From assembly GCA_041685145.1 (NCBI GenBank), contig JAWLGJ010000033.1, positions 1 to 30,087 of the forward strand: a stretch of 30,087 nt of DNA. Reading direction: 5' to 3'. Numbering within the stretch: position 1 is the first letter of the stretch; each line of letters opens with the position of its first letter. The notes beneath the pieces were generated by a model. The model saw nothing but the letters and a program-made list of their open reading frames with translations. It was not told the origin of the DNA and ran no database searches. The position numbers and the translations under genes are program-made. This document shows positions 6,787 through 14,149 of this stretch, in pieces. This DNA is from JAWLGJ01 sp041685145. Its GTDB lineage: Bacteria; Pseudomonadota; Alphaproteobacteria; Rhodospirillales; Magnetospirillaceae.

Positions 6787-7020
6787 ATGCGACGGCATTC
6801 GGAAAACACCTGTCAGGTGACGGCCATAGTGGTGGCGACATTGGCCACCGTCCTTGTCGCTTGCGTGGCGGCCGTGGCCTATCAGGGAATCGGAGCCGCG
6901 TTGCGCGGCCAGGAACTTCTTGCCACGCTGGTCGCAGTAGTGCTGCTTTTTGGGCCCGGCTTCTTCTGGCTTTGGCTCTACGACAAGATTTATCGGAGGA
7001 TGCGCCGGGATGAAGGCTAA
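6787..7020 (+). CDS. Small two-helix membrane protein
   Basis: A 77-residue protein with two strongly hydrophobic segments (about residues 11-33 and 43-63) and a basic end YRRMRRDE. The ATG directly follows the TAA of the preceding membrane protein gene, implying co-translation and possibly a two-component membrane complex. No family is recognised. Transcription converges with the minus-strand operon that ends near 7119. Confidence 0.6.
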   Translation: MRRHSENTCQVTAIVVATLATVLVACVAAVAYQGIGAALRGQELLATLVAVVLLFGPGFFWLWLYDKIYRRMRRDEG

Positions 7021-7079
7021 GCCTTGGACAACGCATGTTTTAAGGAAAACTAGAACTCTTGCCAATGACCGGATACTAA

Positions 7080-7112
7080 AGGGGCCACGGCGCTATCGCC
7101 ACCGCAGCCCCT
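7080..7112 (-). terminator. Hairpin at the end of the long minus-strand operon
   Basis: AGGGGC (7080-7085) pairs with GCCCCT (7107-7112) and an inner GGCG/CGCC pair extends the structure. It lies between converging genes, just past the stop of the 64-residue gene. The T-run on the minus side is short, so efficiency is uncertain. Confidence 0.4.
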
Positions 7113-7118
7113 CCAAGC

Positions 7119-7313
7119 TCAGTACGAGCGCCTAACCGGCGCGTTGACAGTATAATCGCCTCTTTTTTCGGCGTCTACTGTCTCCGTATTATCCCCATCA
7201 AGCATCTGCTTGTGCAGTCTGGGGAAATTTTTCCGCATCCACTCAGCCATTTTAGGCGAGCCGAACTTGCGGATGATCTCGGGCTCATAGATTCGGAAAT
7301 TTAACCCTGCCAT
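7119..7313 (-). CDS. Small basic protein, last gene of the packaging operon
   Basis: A 64-residue basic protein (MAGLNFRIYEPEIIRKFGS...). Its ATG overlaps the TGA of the 710-residue gene as ATGA, so it is translated with it. No recognised domain. Its position at the end of the terminase operon suggests a phage-derived structural or accessory protein. Confidence 0.55.
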   Translation of the reverse strand: MAGLNFRIYEPEIIRKFGSPKMAEWMRKNFPRLHKQMLDGDNTETVDAEKRGDYTVNAPVRRSY

Positions 7314-9445
7314 CAGTTCATAACTCCCTGTTCGGGTTGATCCAGTCCAAACGGACCTTCCACGGTGGGGAAGGGTGCGGCCATAGCGTCCAGAAGGTCG
7401 ATCTCAAACCGCTCGCCCTTTTCGTTCACAAGGGGGAGCACCCCGCCGGAGCGAAACGGCACCATCAACACGAGGCCGTCATTCGTCTCGTTGGTGACCC
7501 AGTACCCGCTGTTCAGGGCGGATCGGATCGTTCGCTCGCGGTTCAGGAACTGCGGTGTGTCGTTGATGTCCCCGAACGGCGCCGTCCCGAACTCCTCCAG
7601 CGCCTCCCGCGTCAGCCGTGACTCCGCCACCGCCTCGACATGGGCGGCGTTGATCGGCTGGCCGTCAAGGAAGCGGGGCAGCAGCGCCTTCATCTGCGGC
7701 GAGTCCACCGGCTGCACCTGGTTGAATATGATCTGTTGGGCGGCTCGGCGCTCGGGATCGGACACCCCTTGCCGGTAGTAGTGGATCGCCAGATCCTTTA
7801 CCACTCGGGCGAGCCCGTTCACCCGTCCCGTCAGGCCCCCAGAAAGGTCGCGCGCCGCCACCACCTGCCGGAACTCGCCCAGCTCAGCATCAACCCGTGC
7901 CTCCAGGTCGTTGACCGCTGCGGCATCCAGCCCCTTCTTCATCTCGACGGTCCCGGTTTCGATCACCTGCGCCACCGTCTGCGAAAGCGCCGGATTGTTG
8001 GCGACCATCCCAAGAACCTCGGTGCGGTTATCCAGGCCCGCATTCATCAGTTCCGCAAAAGCCTTATCCCAATGGCGGCCATACCGCTCCTGCAAGGCCA
8101 GGATGTGCGCGGCGCGCTCGTTGGTGGGCGCGGCCATCACCTCGGCCGCGATCCCATTGGCCTCATCCTCGGTCAGCGTCCGAACCATGTGCCTCGGCAA
8201 CCCCATGCCCCGCTGCACCTCCAAACGGATGGCAAGGGCTTCCTCGAAATCCCCCGATTCGAACGCCTCCTGCACCGCCGGAACCTGCATGGCGTAACCG
8301 GCGGGATCGGCCGCGCGCTCCCGAAGAGTCCTGCCCACCGCGTTACGGGCCGTCTCAAAATCCTGCCACTTGTTCGCGAAGTCTGGTGCTCCCGGCGGTG
8401 GGCGCATCCGCACCAGCGTTTCCTCGATTTCCTCCGGCGCGGCGAAGCGAATGGCGGATATGGCGTTATGGAACGTCCGCGCCTGCTGAATGTCCCGCTG
8501 GGCCTGTTCTGCCGCCTCGGGGGGCAGGGTGGAAACCTCGTGTTCGAAGCCCGGTATCCCCTGCCCGGTAACCCGAATGGATTCCAGATGATCGCGCAGA
8601 CGGTACTTTACCCGTCCGACCGCAGCGGTACGTCCCTGTTTGATCCGCTGCCGGAGGGCATCGCGCATTCCCAAATCTAGAACATCGTCCAGGTCGTCAC
8701 GCTGCAAAAAATCTTCGGCCGCTGCGAAGTCCCCACGGACGACCATCCCCGTCACCGCCCCGGCAACGACGGACGTTCTGGCCTGCCGGAGAAAAGCCCG
8801 CTCCTGTTCTGGGGTGAGGATGCGCGCCGCTTCATCCCCGCCGATTTCGAAATCCTGCAAGAGACTGTCGGCCTCGCCCAGCAGGGCGTCGAACGCCTCG
8901 GGCGAGGCTTCCGCCTGCCGGCCTATGGTGTTGATGCGCTGTTCCGCCAGGTCGCCGACCTTGGCCTGCTGCGCCTTCAGGTGAACAGTCTGCGCAGCGG
9001 AGACGGCATCGGCGGTCGCCTCTTGAATCCGCACATGGAAACGGGTGCGCGCTTCCTCGGTCAGCAGGTTGTTGCCATGCTCGGTAAGGAATTTCTCGGC
9101 CTGTCCCGCGCGCTCTTGCTGGAATTTTTGCAGATACTCGAAGTCGGTAGGATCAGCCTCTTGCTGAAACGCAGTCAGCGCTTCGGTTGATTCCTGCTGA
9201 TAGGCAATCAGCGCCTCGGACAACTTAATTGCGTCCTGGCGCTTCTGCTGGCGTTCGATGGCTTCCGCCACCTGCCCCCCAGTGCCTTGCAGCGCCCGCC
9301 CGAACGACGCCCCCATATCAGGCACCTGCACACCGGGATCACGGCCAAGGCTGACACGCTCTAGATCGTTCGGACCAGGAAGGCCGCGAGGACCACCGCG
9401 CAAGCGTGAACGCGGCAAATCTATCCGAGCCGGTATCCTGGCCAT
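7313..9445 (-). CDS. Large helical phage protein, virion/ejection-protein-like
   Basis: A 710-residue, Gln/Glu/Ala-rich, overwhelmingly alpha-helical protein. The start at 9445 is chosen because ATG overlaps the TGA of the previous gene and a G-rich ribosome binding site lies just before; an earlier in-frame start would overlap that gene by 87 bases. The N-terminal 45 residues are Arg/Pro/Gly-rich, then long helices (about 60-200) look like coiled coil, and the last 90 residues look beta-containing. This is the usual appearance of internal virion or DNA-ejection proteins of podovirus-like phages, but I see no diagnostic motif and no lytic transglycosylase signature. It could equally be a satellite-specific morphogenesis protein. 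Confidence 0.65.
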   Translation of the reverse strand: MARIPARIDLPRSRLRGGPRGLPGPNDLERVSLGRDPGVQVPDMGASFGRALQGTGGQVAEAIERQQKRQDAIKLSEALIAYQQESTEALTAFQQEADPTDFEYLQKFQQERAGQAEKFLTEHGNNLLTEEARTRFHVRIQEATADAVSAAQTVHLKAQQAKVGDLAEQRINTIGRQAEASPEAFDALLGEADSLLQDFEIGGDEAARILTPEQERAFLRQARTSVVAGAVTGMVVRGDFAAAEDFLQRDDLDDVLDLGMRDALRQRIKQGRTAAVGRVKYRLRDHLESIRVTGQGIPGFEHEVSTLPPEAAEQAQRDIQQARTFHNAISAIRFAAPEEIEETLVRMRPPPGAPDFANKWQDFETARNAVGRTLRERAADPAGYAMQVPAVQEAFESGDFEEALAIRLEVQRGMGLPRHMVRTLTEDEANGIAAEVMAAPTNERAAHILALQERYGRHWDKAFAELMNAGLDNRTEVLGMVANNPALSQTVAQVIETGTVEMKKGLDAAAVNDLEARVDAELGEFRQVVAARDLSGGLTGRVNGLARVVKDLAIHYYRQGVSDPERRAAQQIIFNQVQPVDSPQMKALLPRFLDGQPINAAHVEAVAESRLTREALEEFGTAPFGDINDTPQFLNRERTIRSALNSGYWVTNETNDGLVLMVPFRSGGVLPLVNEKGERFEIDLLDAMAAPFPTVEGPFGLDQPEQGVMN

Positions 9446-9723
9446 CAAACCACCCCCCGCGAAAGCAGCGTTACCGCAATGCCCTCTGTCTTGTCCGCGC
9501 GCGATACCGCCAACCGGGCGTATTCCGCCCACTCCTTGTCACGGGAGGCCGTCACCTCGATGCGGTCGTGGCGCCGAACCCCGTGCTCAACCAACCCGTC
9601 GAAATAGTTGGGAGACAGCACCGCCGAGAGCGGGTGCGTGGTCGTGTAGACCCAAAAGCCGCACGCCTTGGTCGATTCCCGGAGCACCAGCGAATCCCGA
9701 TCCGCCGTCAACGTCGTGTCCAT
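9445..9723 (-). CDS. Small phage protein of unknown function
   Basis: A 92-residue protein, predicted mainly beta (segments LVLRES, FWVYTTT, DRIEVTASR, IAVTLLSR). It overlaps the previous gene by 16 bases and the next by ATGA, so it belongs to the terminase operon. Proteins of this look occur in phage structural modules, but I cannot name a family. Confidence 0.6.
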   Translation of the reverse strand: MDTTLTADRDSLVLRESTKACGFWVYTTTHPLSAVLSPNYFDGLVEHGVRRHDRIEVTASRDKEWAEYARLAVSRADKTEGIAVTLLSRGVV

Positions 9724-9941
9724 TTCAACGCCTTCCTTCGTTCCCGTTGCGCATTCAGTCGTTGTGCCTCGCGCTGCCTCGCCTCCATCGAGGCGAAGAT
9801 CCTTTCCGCTGCCTCGCGCTCCGCACGGGCAACAAAGTCCTCTTCGCTTGCCTCTTCTGTAGTGATGTCGCGTTCCAGCGGATCATCACCGGGGCGCCGC
9901 AGCCAGGGGGGGAATCCGATCACGCCGCCCCCCTTCGCCAT
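9708..9941 (-). CDS. Small charged phage protein
   Basis: A 77-residue protein with a Gly-rich start (MAKGGGVIGFPPWLRR) and a long charged helix (residues 35-75, many Arg, Glu and Gln) suggestive of a coiled coil. It overlaps the 3' end of terL by 22 bases. Unknown role; in many phages a small linker or portal-associated protein sits here, but a portal itself is absent. Confidence 0.55.
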   Translation of the reverse strand: MAKGGGVIGFPPWLRRPGDDPLERDITTEEASEEDFVARAEREAAERIFASMEARQREAQRLNAQRERRKALKWTRR

Positions 9942-11329
9942 TGAAGAACGTTGGTGTGCGTCGGCCGGGGCGTGTTCTTTTTGACGCCCTTCGCGACGCT
10001 GCGCGCTTCGCCGCCGCCGCTCATCAGGTATTGGAGCGCGTCGTGGGGATGGGAGAATTCGTTCTTCTCCGGCTTATCGATGTAGTGGTCCCCCGAAGCC
10101 GCCCTTGCACGGCGATAGCGGTAGCCCCCCGAGAATCCCTTTCTCAGCATCCGACACGCTGGGGAGAGGACGAAACCAGGGTCACCGTCCACCATGCGAT
10201 TGAGGACATTGGCGACCGCCTCCCGGCGCAAGGTGAAGTCGTTGGTCGGGGCCGCCCGCACCCGAAGGCCCGCGTGCTGGCGCAGGATGTCGAAGCAGGT
10301 CTTTTCATCCGTCTGGGCCCGCTGGCGGCCCGCAGGATCGCCGTAAGCCTCCACAGGCAGGCCGGAGTACCAGGAGGCAAGGCGGGCCTTCAGCAGTTCG
10401 GAGAAGCGCACCATGCCCATATCCTCCGTCACCAGCTCGTCAATCACCCGCCACTGCCCCCGCGCCGTCCTTTGTGCAAACACCGCCGCCGGCGTCAGGC
10501 CGAAATCGAGGCCGATATAGAGGGGAAGCCCCTCGATGGGCGGGAAGGGCTCGGCGGCAACATGTGTCGAGTCGTGCCACTCGGGATAAATCGGCTTGCC
10601 CTCCTGCACGAAGCCGTATTCGCCGCGGACGTAAACCCGAATCCAATCCTCTGTCTTGCCGGCCTTGATCCGGGCGTAATAGTCCGGCGGCAGGTTCTGG
10701 ATGTTCTCGGCATCGGGACCATCCCCGGCCGGCTGGGCGAAGAATTCAAACCCCTCGGGCCGCTCCTCTTCTGCCAGCTTGTAGAGCCAGTGATCAGAAT
10801 CCGGCGGGTTGGTGTCCAGGATGATGCCCGACCAGGTGGGGCCGCCATCGTTCATGGCCGGGAAGCGACCCACACGCCCCGTCAGCATGTCCAGGATGCC
10901 CCTCGGAACCTCGCGGGCCTCGTTGATCCAGGCCCCGGTCAATTCCAGCGACAGCAGCTTCTTTGCGTCTTCCTCACGGTCCAGGGCGAGAAACAGCACC
11001 TCCATATCCAGTTCATCGGAGCGAATCGTGTGCCTCGGCGGGTGATCGCGGGAGAACTTGCCCACCGTCAGCGGAACCCACTGTTCCCAGGTCTTCAGCG
11101 TCGTTGTCTGAAGCTCGGGAAAGGTGTTGCGGATCACCGCCCAACGCGATCGTCGCACCCCATCCCGCCCCGGCGCCTGAGCGCGCGCACGGCGGACGAT
11201 CTCCATGACACAAGCGGTGGACTTGCCGGAGCCCAGCGGGCCGCGAAGGCAACGAACAAAGGCGTCCGACTGGTGAAACATCTTCACGGTTGGCCCGGCG
11301 GGGGCGTAGCGGACGGAGGCATCAGCCAT
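9920..11329 (-). CDS. terL: Phage terminase large subunit
   Basis: The 469-residue motor of DNA packaging. The N-terminal ATPase has a Walker A GPLGSGKST at residues 30-38, and the ITGAWINEARE-like stretch (LTGAWINEARE) gives the Walker B/catalytic Glu region. The C-terminal nuclease begins with YIGLDFGLTPAAVF, an RNase H-like first acidic strand, and ends with HPHDALQYL. Length and both domains look complete, so it could be active in translocation and cutting. The start overlaps terS by 8 bases. Downstream there is no portal gene, which would normally follow. Confidence 0.92.
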   Translation of the reverse strand: MADASVRYAPAGPTVKMFHQSDAFVRCLRGPLGSGKSTACVMEIVRRARAQAPGRDGVRRSRWAVIRNTFPELQTTTLKTWEQWVPLTVGKFSRDHPPRHTIRSDELDMEVLFLALDREEDAKKLLSLELTGAWINEAREVPRGILDMLTGRVGRFPAMNDGGPTWSGIILDTNPPDSDHWLYKLAEEERPEGFEFFAQPAGDGPDAENIQNLPPDYYARIKAGKTEDWIRVYVRGEYGFVQEGKPIYPEWHDSTHVAAEPFPPIEGLPLYIGLDFGLTPAAVFAQRTARGQWRVIDELVTEDMGMVRFSELLKARLASWYSGLPVEAYGDPAGRQRAQTDEKTCFDILRQHAGLRVRAAPTNDFTLRREAVANVLNRMVDGDPGFVLSPACRMLRKGFSGGYRYRRARAASGDHYIDKPEKNEFSHPHDALQYLMSGGGEARSVAKGVKKNTPRPTHTNVLQWRRGAA

Positions 11330-11753
11330 CGATAAACGGCCCCCGATCCCCTTCAGCGTCCAGCCCCTCGATAATCACCTTGAAGCCGGCAGCCATGCGC
11401 ACGTCGCGGCGGTCCACCAGCAGGCCAGTCAGTTTCGCCTTCAGCTCCGAGGCCCGCACCGCCGCCGTGGCGTTTTGCGTCTCAACTGCGAAGTGGCGAT
11501 CCTCGTCAAACTGACGGATCATCGAATCAACAGTTATCTCGTTGCGCTCCTGAAGTGCCTTCCGGCCCTCCTCGACGGCGTCGGCAACCAACGGGTCATG
11601 CCGCAGCAGTTCGCTCGCCACCTTCTTGGCGGCACGCACGCTGTAGCCGGCCCGGCGGGCAGCCTCAGCGCCGTTGCCACATTCAAGATAAGCTTGAACG
11701 AACGCCTCCTTCTTCCGCGTCCATCGGCTGCCGGTGCGACCACGGTTGTTCAT
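11322..11753 (-). CDS. terS: Phage terminase small subunit
   Basis: A 143-residue protein with an N-terminal helix-turn-helix region (WTRKKEAFVQAYLECGNGAEAARRAGYS, about residues 10-45), a central helical oligomerisation stretch and a short C-terminal tail. This is the standard form of TerS, which binds the pac or cos site and loads TerL. The start at 11753 is preferred since it overlaps the upstream stop as ATGA; a longer start would extend 54 bases into that gene. It lies directly before terL. In satellites, TerS is the protein that redirects packaging to satellite DNA. Confidence 0.88.
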   Translation of the reverse strand: MNNRGRTGSRWTRKKEAFVQAYLECGNGAEAARRAGYSVRAAKKVASELLRHDPLVADAVEEGRKALQERNEITVDSMIRQFDEDRHFAVETQNATAAVRASELKAKLTGLLVDRRDVRMAAGFKVIIEGLDAEGDRGPFIDG

Positions 11754-11941
11754 CACGGCTGCAACGCGTCCCTCAGGTTGGTCAGCTCTTCCTCGCTGGC
11801 GAACCACTGCGCCACCAGCCCCAGGCCAGGGGCCTCGACCTTGACGCGATAGACGTTGCCCTCCGCCTCCGCCTTCAGCGTCTTGATGCGGCCCACGTCA
11901 CGGCCCCAGCGGCCAGCCTGCTCATAGCTCTTGCGCATCAT
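11753..11941 (-). CDS. Small protein upstream of terS
   Basis: A 62-residue protein (MMRKSYEQAGRWG...) with a predicted beta-rich middle (NVYRVKVEAPG) and a helical end. Its stop overlaps the terS start, and it begins 9 bases after the 186-residue gene ends. No family recognised. Possible packaging accessory by position only. Confidence 0.55.
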   Translation of the reverse strand: MMRKSYEQAGRWGRDVGRIKTLKAEAEGNVYRVKVEAPGLGLVAQWFASEEELTNLRDALQP

Positions 11942-11949
11942 CCTGCCCC

Positions 11950-12510
11950 CTAAGCCCAGCGCATCCCGGTGCCGACCGCCGGCTTGCTGCCCGCGACGCG
12001 GCCGTACATCTCTTTCATCTGGCGGTCGATCCGTTCCGCCTTCCTGTGATCCAGGCGATTGAGCGCCTTGTTGCGCTGCTCACGCAGGTCCGCGATCTGG
12101 TCTTCAAGATCATCCATGCTTCCCCCCATCACTCGCTGTCCGTCCTGCTGCTGGCGCAGGTACTGTTCCCCTAGATTGGCCGCCGCCTCGATCAGCTCAG
12201 GCTGGTTCCCGAGCACGGCGAGCCGCTTCACGATGTCCGGATTGGCTTGCGCAAAAGCCCGCGCCGCCTGAAGCTTCTGCGGTGCCAGCGGCCCCCAGCG
12301 CAACCGCAGGTCGTCAGCCGCCTCAACGTCAATATCGGCCATCGCGTCGAAGGCCGCTTCCGTCGCCTTTTCAGGGTCGCTCCAGTCAATGCGAACCGGC
12401 GCGGGAGCCGCCGCCTGTTCGCCCCCGGCATCCGCCCCAGCGGGCGCGTCTTGCTCCACCGCCACCGGTTCGGGATTGCCCCCGTCCTGACCCTCGAAAC
12501 CGTCGCTCAT
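11950..12510 (-). CDS. Acidic helical protein, first gene of the packaging block
   Basis: A 186-residue protein. Residues 1-45 are acidic and Ala/Gly/Pro-rich (low complexity), followed by a helical region with WSDPEKATEAAFDAMADID and a coiled-coil-like stretch (about 130-170: MDDLEDQIADLREQRNKALNRLDHRKAERID). The disordered acidic head plus coiled coil recalls scaffolding-type phage proteins, but no capsid gene accompanies it, so this is only a resemblance. It follows a 100-base gap holding a possible promoter and therefore likely starts its own transcript. Confidence 0.6.
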   Translation of the reverse strand: MSDGFEGQDGGNPEPVAVEQDAPAGADAGGEQAAAPAPVRIDWSDPEKATEAAFDAMADIDVEAADDLRLRWGPLAPQKLQAARAFAQANPDIVKRLAVLGNQPELIEAAANLGEQYLRQQQDGQRVMGGSMDDLEDQIADLREQRNKALNRLDHRKAERIDRQMKEMYGRVAGSKPAVGTGMRWA

Positions 12511-12610
12511 TTCAACCTCACGTTAACCCCAACCGAACACAAGGGGAACATACCATATGAAAAAGGCGCATGTCCAATGCTTTAAGGCACACAGAGCCGC
12601 TGATTGGTTA
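12511..12610 (-). promoter_or_regulatory. Intergenic region, likely promoter of the packaging block
   Basis: This 100-bp AT-richer gap has on the minus strand a TTGGAC element (near 12570) followed by AT-rich sequence around CATATGGTATG. A GGTTAACG copy (complement at 12521-12528), the same octamer found near the integrase and attL, lies just before the 186-residue gene. The -35/-10 assignment is weak. Confidence 0.3.
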
Positions 12611-12946
12611 TCAACGGGTCACCTTCTGAGGCGTGACGGGTATGGCTTCCAGGTCGTCGCCAAGGGTGGCGCCACGGTGGGCGTCTAATTGGATGCTGCG
12701 CTCGGATATGCCCGTGCTCTTGGCGGTGTTGAGGCTGAAGCGCTCTGCGTCCTCGTTGTCGTTCAAGTCGCCAATTTGGCGAGTTGATTTCCGGTCACCC
12801 CCATGCCGTGTCTCCGGATACAGCGCCTCGTAAATCTCCTTCCTTCGCCGGATGAACAGCGCTCGTTCCGCCGTGGTCAGCGTGCGCGCGCGAGAGGGTC
12901 CGCGAATGTTACATCCCACCATCTCTTTCCCGGCCATGTTGGACAC
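12611..12946 (-). CDS. ParB-like N-terminal fragment
   Basis: A 111-residue product resembling the N-terminal linker region of phage ParB-like or ParB-methylase proteins: LTTAERALFIRRRKEIYEALYPETRHGG then a KSTRQIGD segment and TAKSTGISERSIQLDAHRG, a helix-turn-helix-like stretch. Such proteins usually continue well beyond this point, while here the frame stops after LEAIPVTPQKVTR, so it looks truncated at the C-terminus. It lies 18 bases after the RepA-like ATPase gene. It may be a decayed DNA-binding protein or a deliberately short regulator. Confidence 0.5.
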   Translation of the reverse strand: MSNMAGKEMVGCNIRGPSRARTLTTAERALFIRRRKEIYEALYPETRHGGDRKSTRQIGDLNDNEDAERFSLNTAKSTGISERSIQLDAHRGATLGDDLEAIPVTPQKVTR

Positions 12947-12964
12947 CGGGACAACGGGACACCC

Positions 12965-14149
12965 CTAAAGGGGTGTGTCCCTGTCCGTCCCGCTTGTGTT
13001 CCGGGACATTTGGCTTTTGTCCCGTTCTGTCTCGTCCTGTCCCGTAGTCCACACCCGCTCATCCCAACACCGGATAATCCCTTTTTCATCAAGAGTTTCC
13101 CGAATGCGGTTGAACGTCCGCCGCGCCGTCTCGGGGTTGTCCCGGCTTGTCACGCCAGCCCTTTGCAGCGCATCTTTCCATTCCCGTATCGGGACGCTTG
13201 GGACAGGCGGAATGTCCCGCTGCCCCCGGACCACCTCGCCCCCGGCCGCAAGGACGTTGTGCAGGATTTCCAGCCCTCTCTTAGCCTTCCCGGTTACCTT
13301 TGGCCGGGTGCTAGTCGGCTCGTCAGTCGGCGCTACGACGCAGGAAGTAACCTCCTTGCCGCGCCTGTTTTGTCCGATGGCGATGGGTTCGAGGCGAAAG
13401 GGGAACTCGCCCGCACAGTCCATTTCCCGCTGCTTGGTCACACGCGCCACGGCCACTCCGTCCACATTTCGCGTCACCTCGATTTCCGTGTCCGTGGCCG
13501 CCCGCAAGAGGCTGTGCCCGCGCGCCCCCTTGGCGGTGTCCTTGCCTGAGTGATGCACGAACATCAGGTGCGCCCCCGTCGCCTGCCGAACCTGGTCGGC
13601 GTTGTGGACAAGCTGCCCCATATCCTCCGGCCCGTTCTCGTTGCCGCCAGCAAGGGCTCGGGAGAGGGTGTCCACCACCACCAACTTGACGGGCGTTCCG
13701 ATGCGCTCCTCCGCCCGCTGGATTAGATCCACAAGCCGAGGGGTGTCGGCGTAGGGATGAAGGAGGTTGATCGTGCTGGGCACCACTCCAAACGGCACCG
13801 CGTCCGCGATGTCGTGGTGAAGCTTGAAGGCCGCCAAGCGGTTCCGGATGCCGTAGCCGCCTTCTGCGGCGACGTAGATAACGCCTCCCCGATCAATATC
13901 CTTTTCGCGCCACGGCCAGCCCATCGCGACGTGCAAGCCAAGGTCGGTGCAGAAGAACGTTTTGCCACAGTTGCTTTCGCCATAGACGACGGACATTTGC
14001 CCCGAGCACAGAACCTCCTCGACAAAATCTGCTGCATCCAGGTTCGGCCGCACGTCCTCAAACCAGACGACGGAGAGGGTGTCGGCGTCTTCGGGCGGGG
14101 CCTCCTCCAGCTGCCAGGGCGTGGTGAATTGCTTGATGGCCTCATTCAT
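12965..14149 (-). CDS. RepA-like AAA ATPase / replicative helicase loader-type protein
   Basis: A 394-residue RecA-fold ATPase of the RepA/AAA_25 type found with phage primases. Walker A GESNCGKT is at residues 57-64; Walker B KLVVVDTLSRA has Asp160; the conserved histidine segment LMFVHHSGKD follows at about 195-204 and GARGHSLLRAATD after it. A C-terminal winged-helix-like region is plausible. It probably unwinds DNA at the element's origin, together with the upstream primase, which it overlaps by 8 bases. The replication pair suggests the element replicates autonomously after excision. Confidence 0.85.
   Translation of the reverse strand: MNEAIKQFTTPWQLEEAPPEDADTLSVVWFEDVRPNLDAADFVEEVLCSGQMSVVYGESNCGKTFFCTDLGLHVAMGWPWREKDIDRGGVIYVAAEGGYGIRNRLAAFKLHHDIADAVPFGVVPSTINLLHPYADTPRLVDLIQRAEERIGTPVKLVVVDTLSRALAGGNENGPEDMGQLVHNADQVRQATGAHLMFVHHSGKDTAKGARGHSLLRAATDTEIEVTRNVDGVAVARVTKQREMDCAGEFPFRLEPIAIGQNRRGKEVTSCVVAPTDEPTSTRPKVTGKAKRGLEILHNVLAAGGEVVRGQRDIPPVPSVPIREWKDALQRAGVTSRDNPETARRTFNRIRETLDEKGIIRCWDERVWTTGQDETERDKSQMSRNTSGTDRDTPL

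Noticed and set aside
9941..11335. A 464-codon + strand frame opposite terL
   Set aside because: Antisense to a terminase with clear Walker and nuclease motifs; no features of its own.
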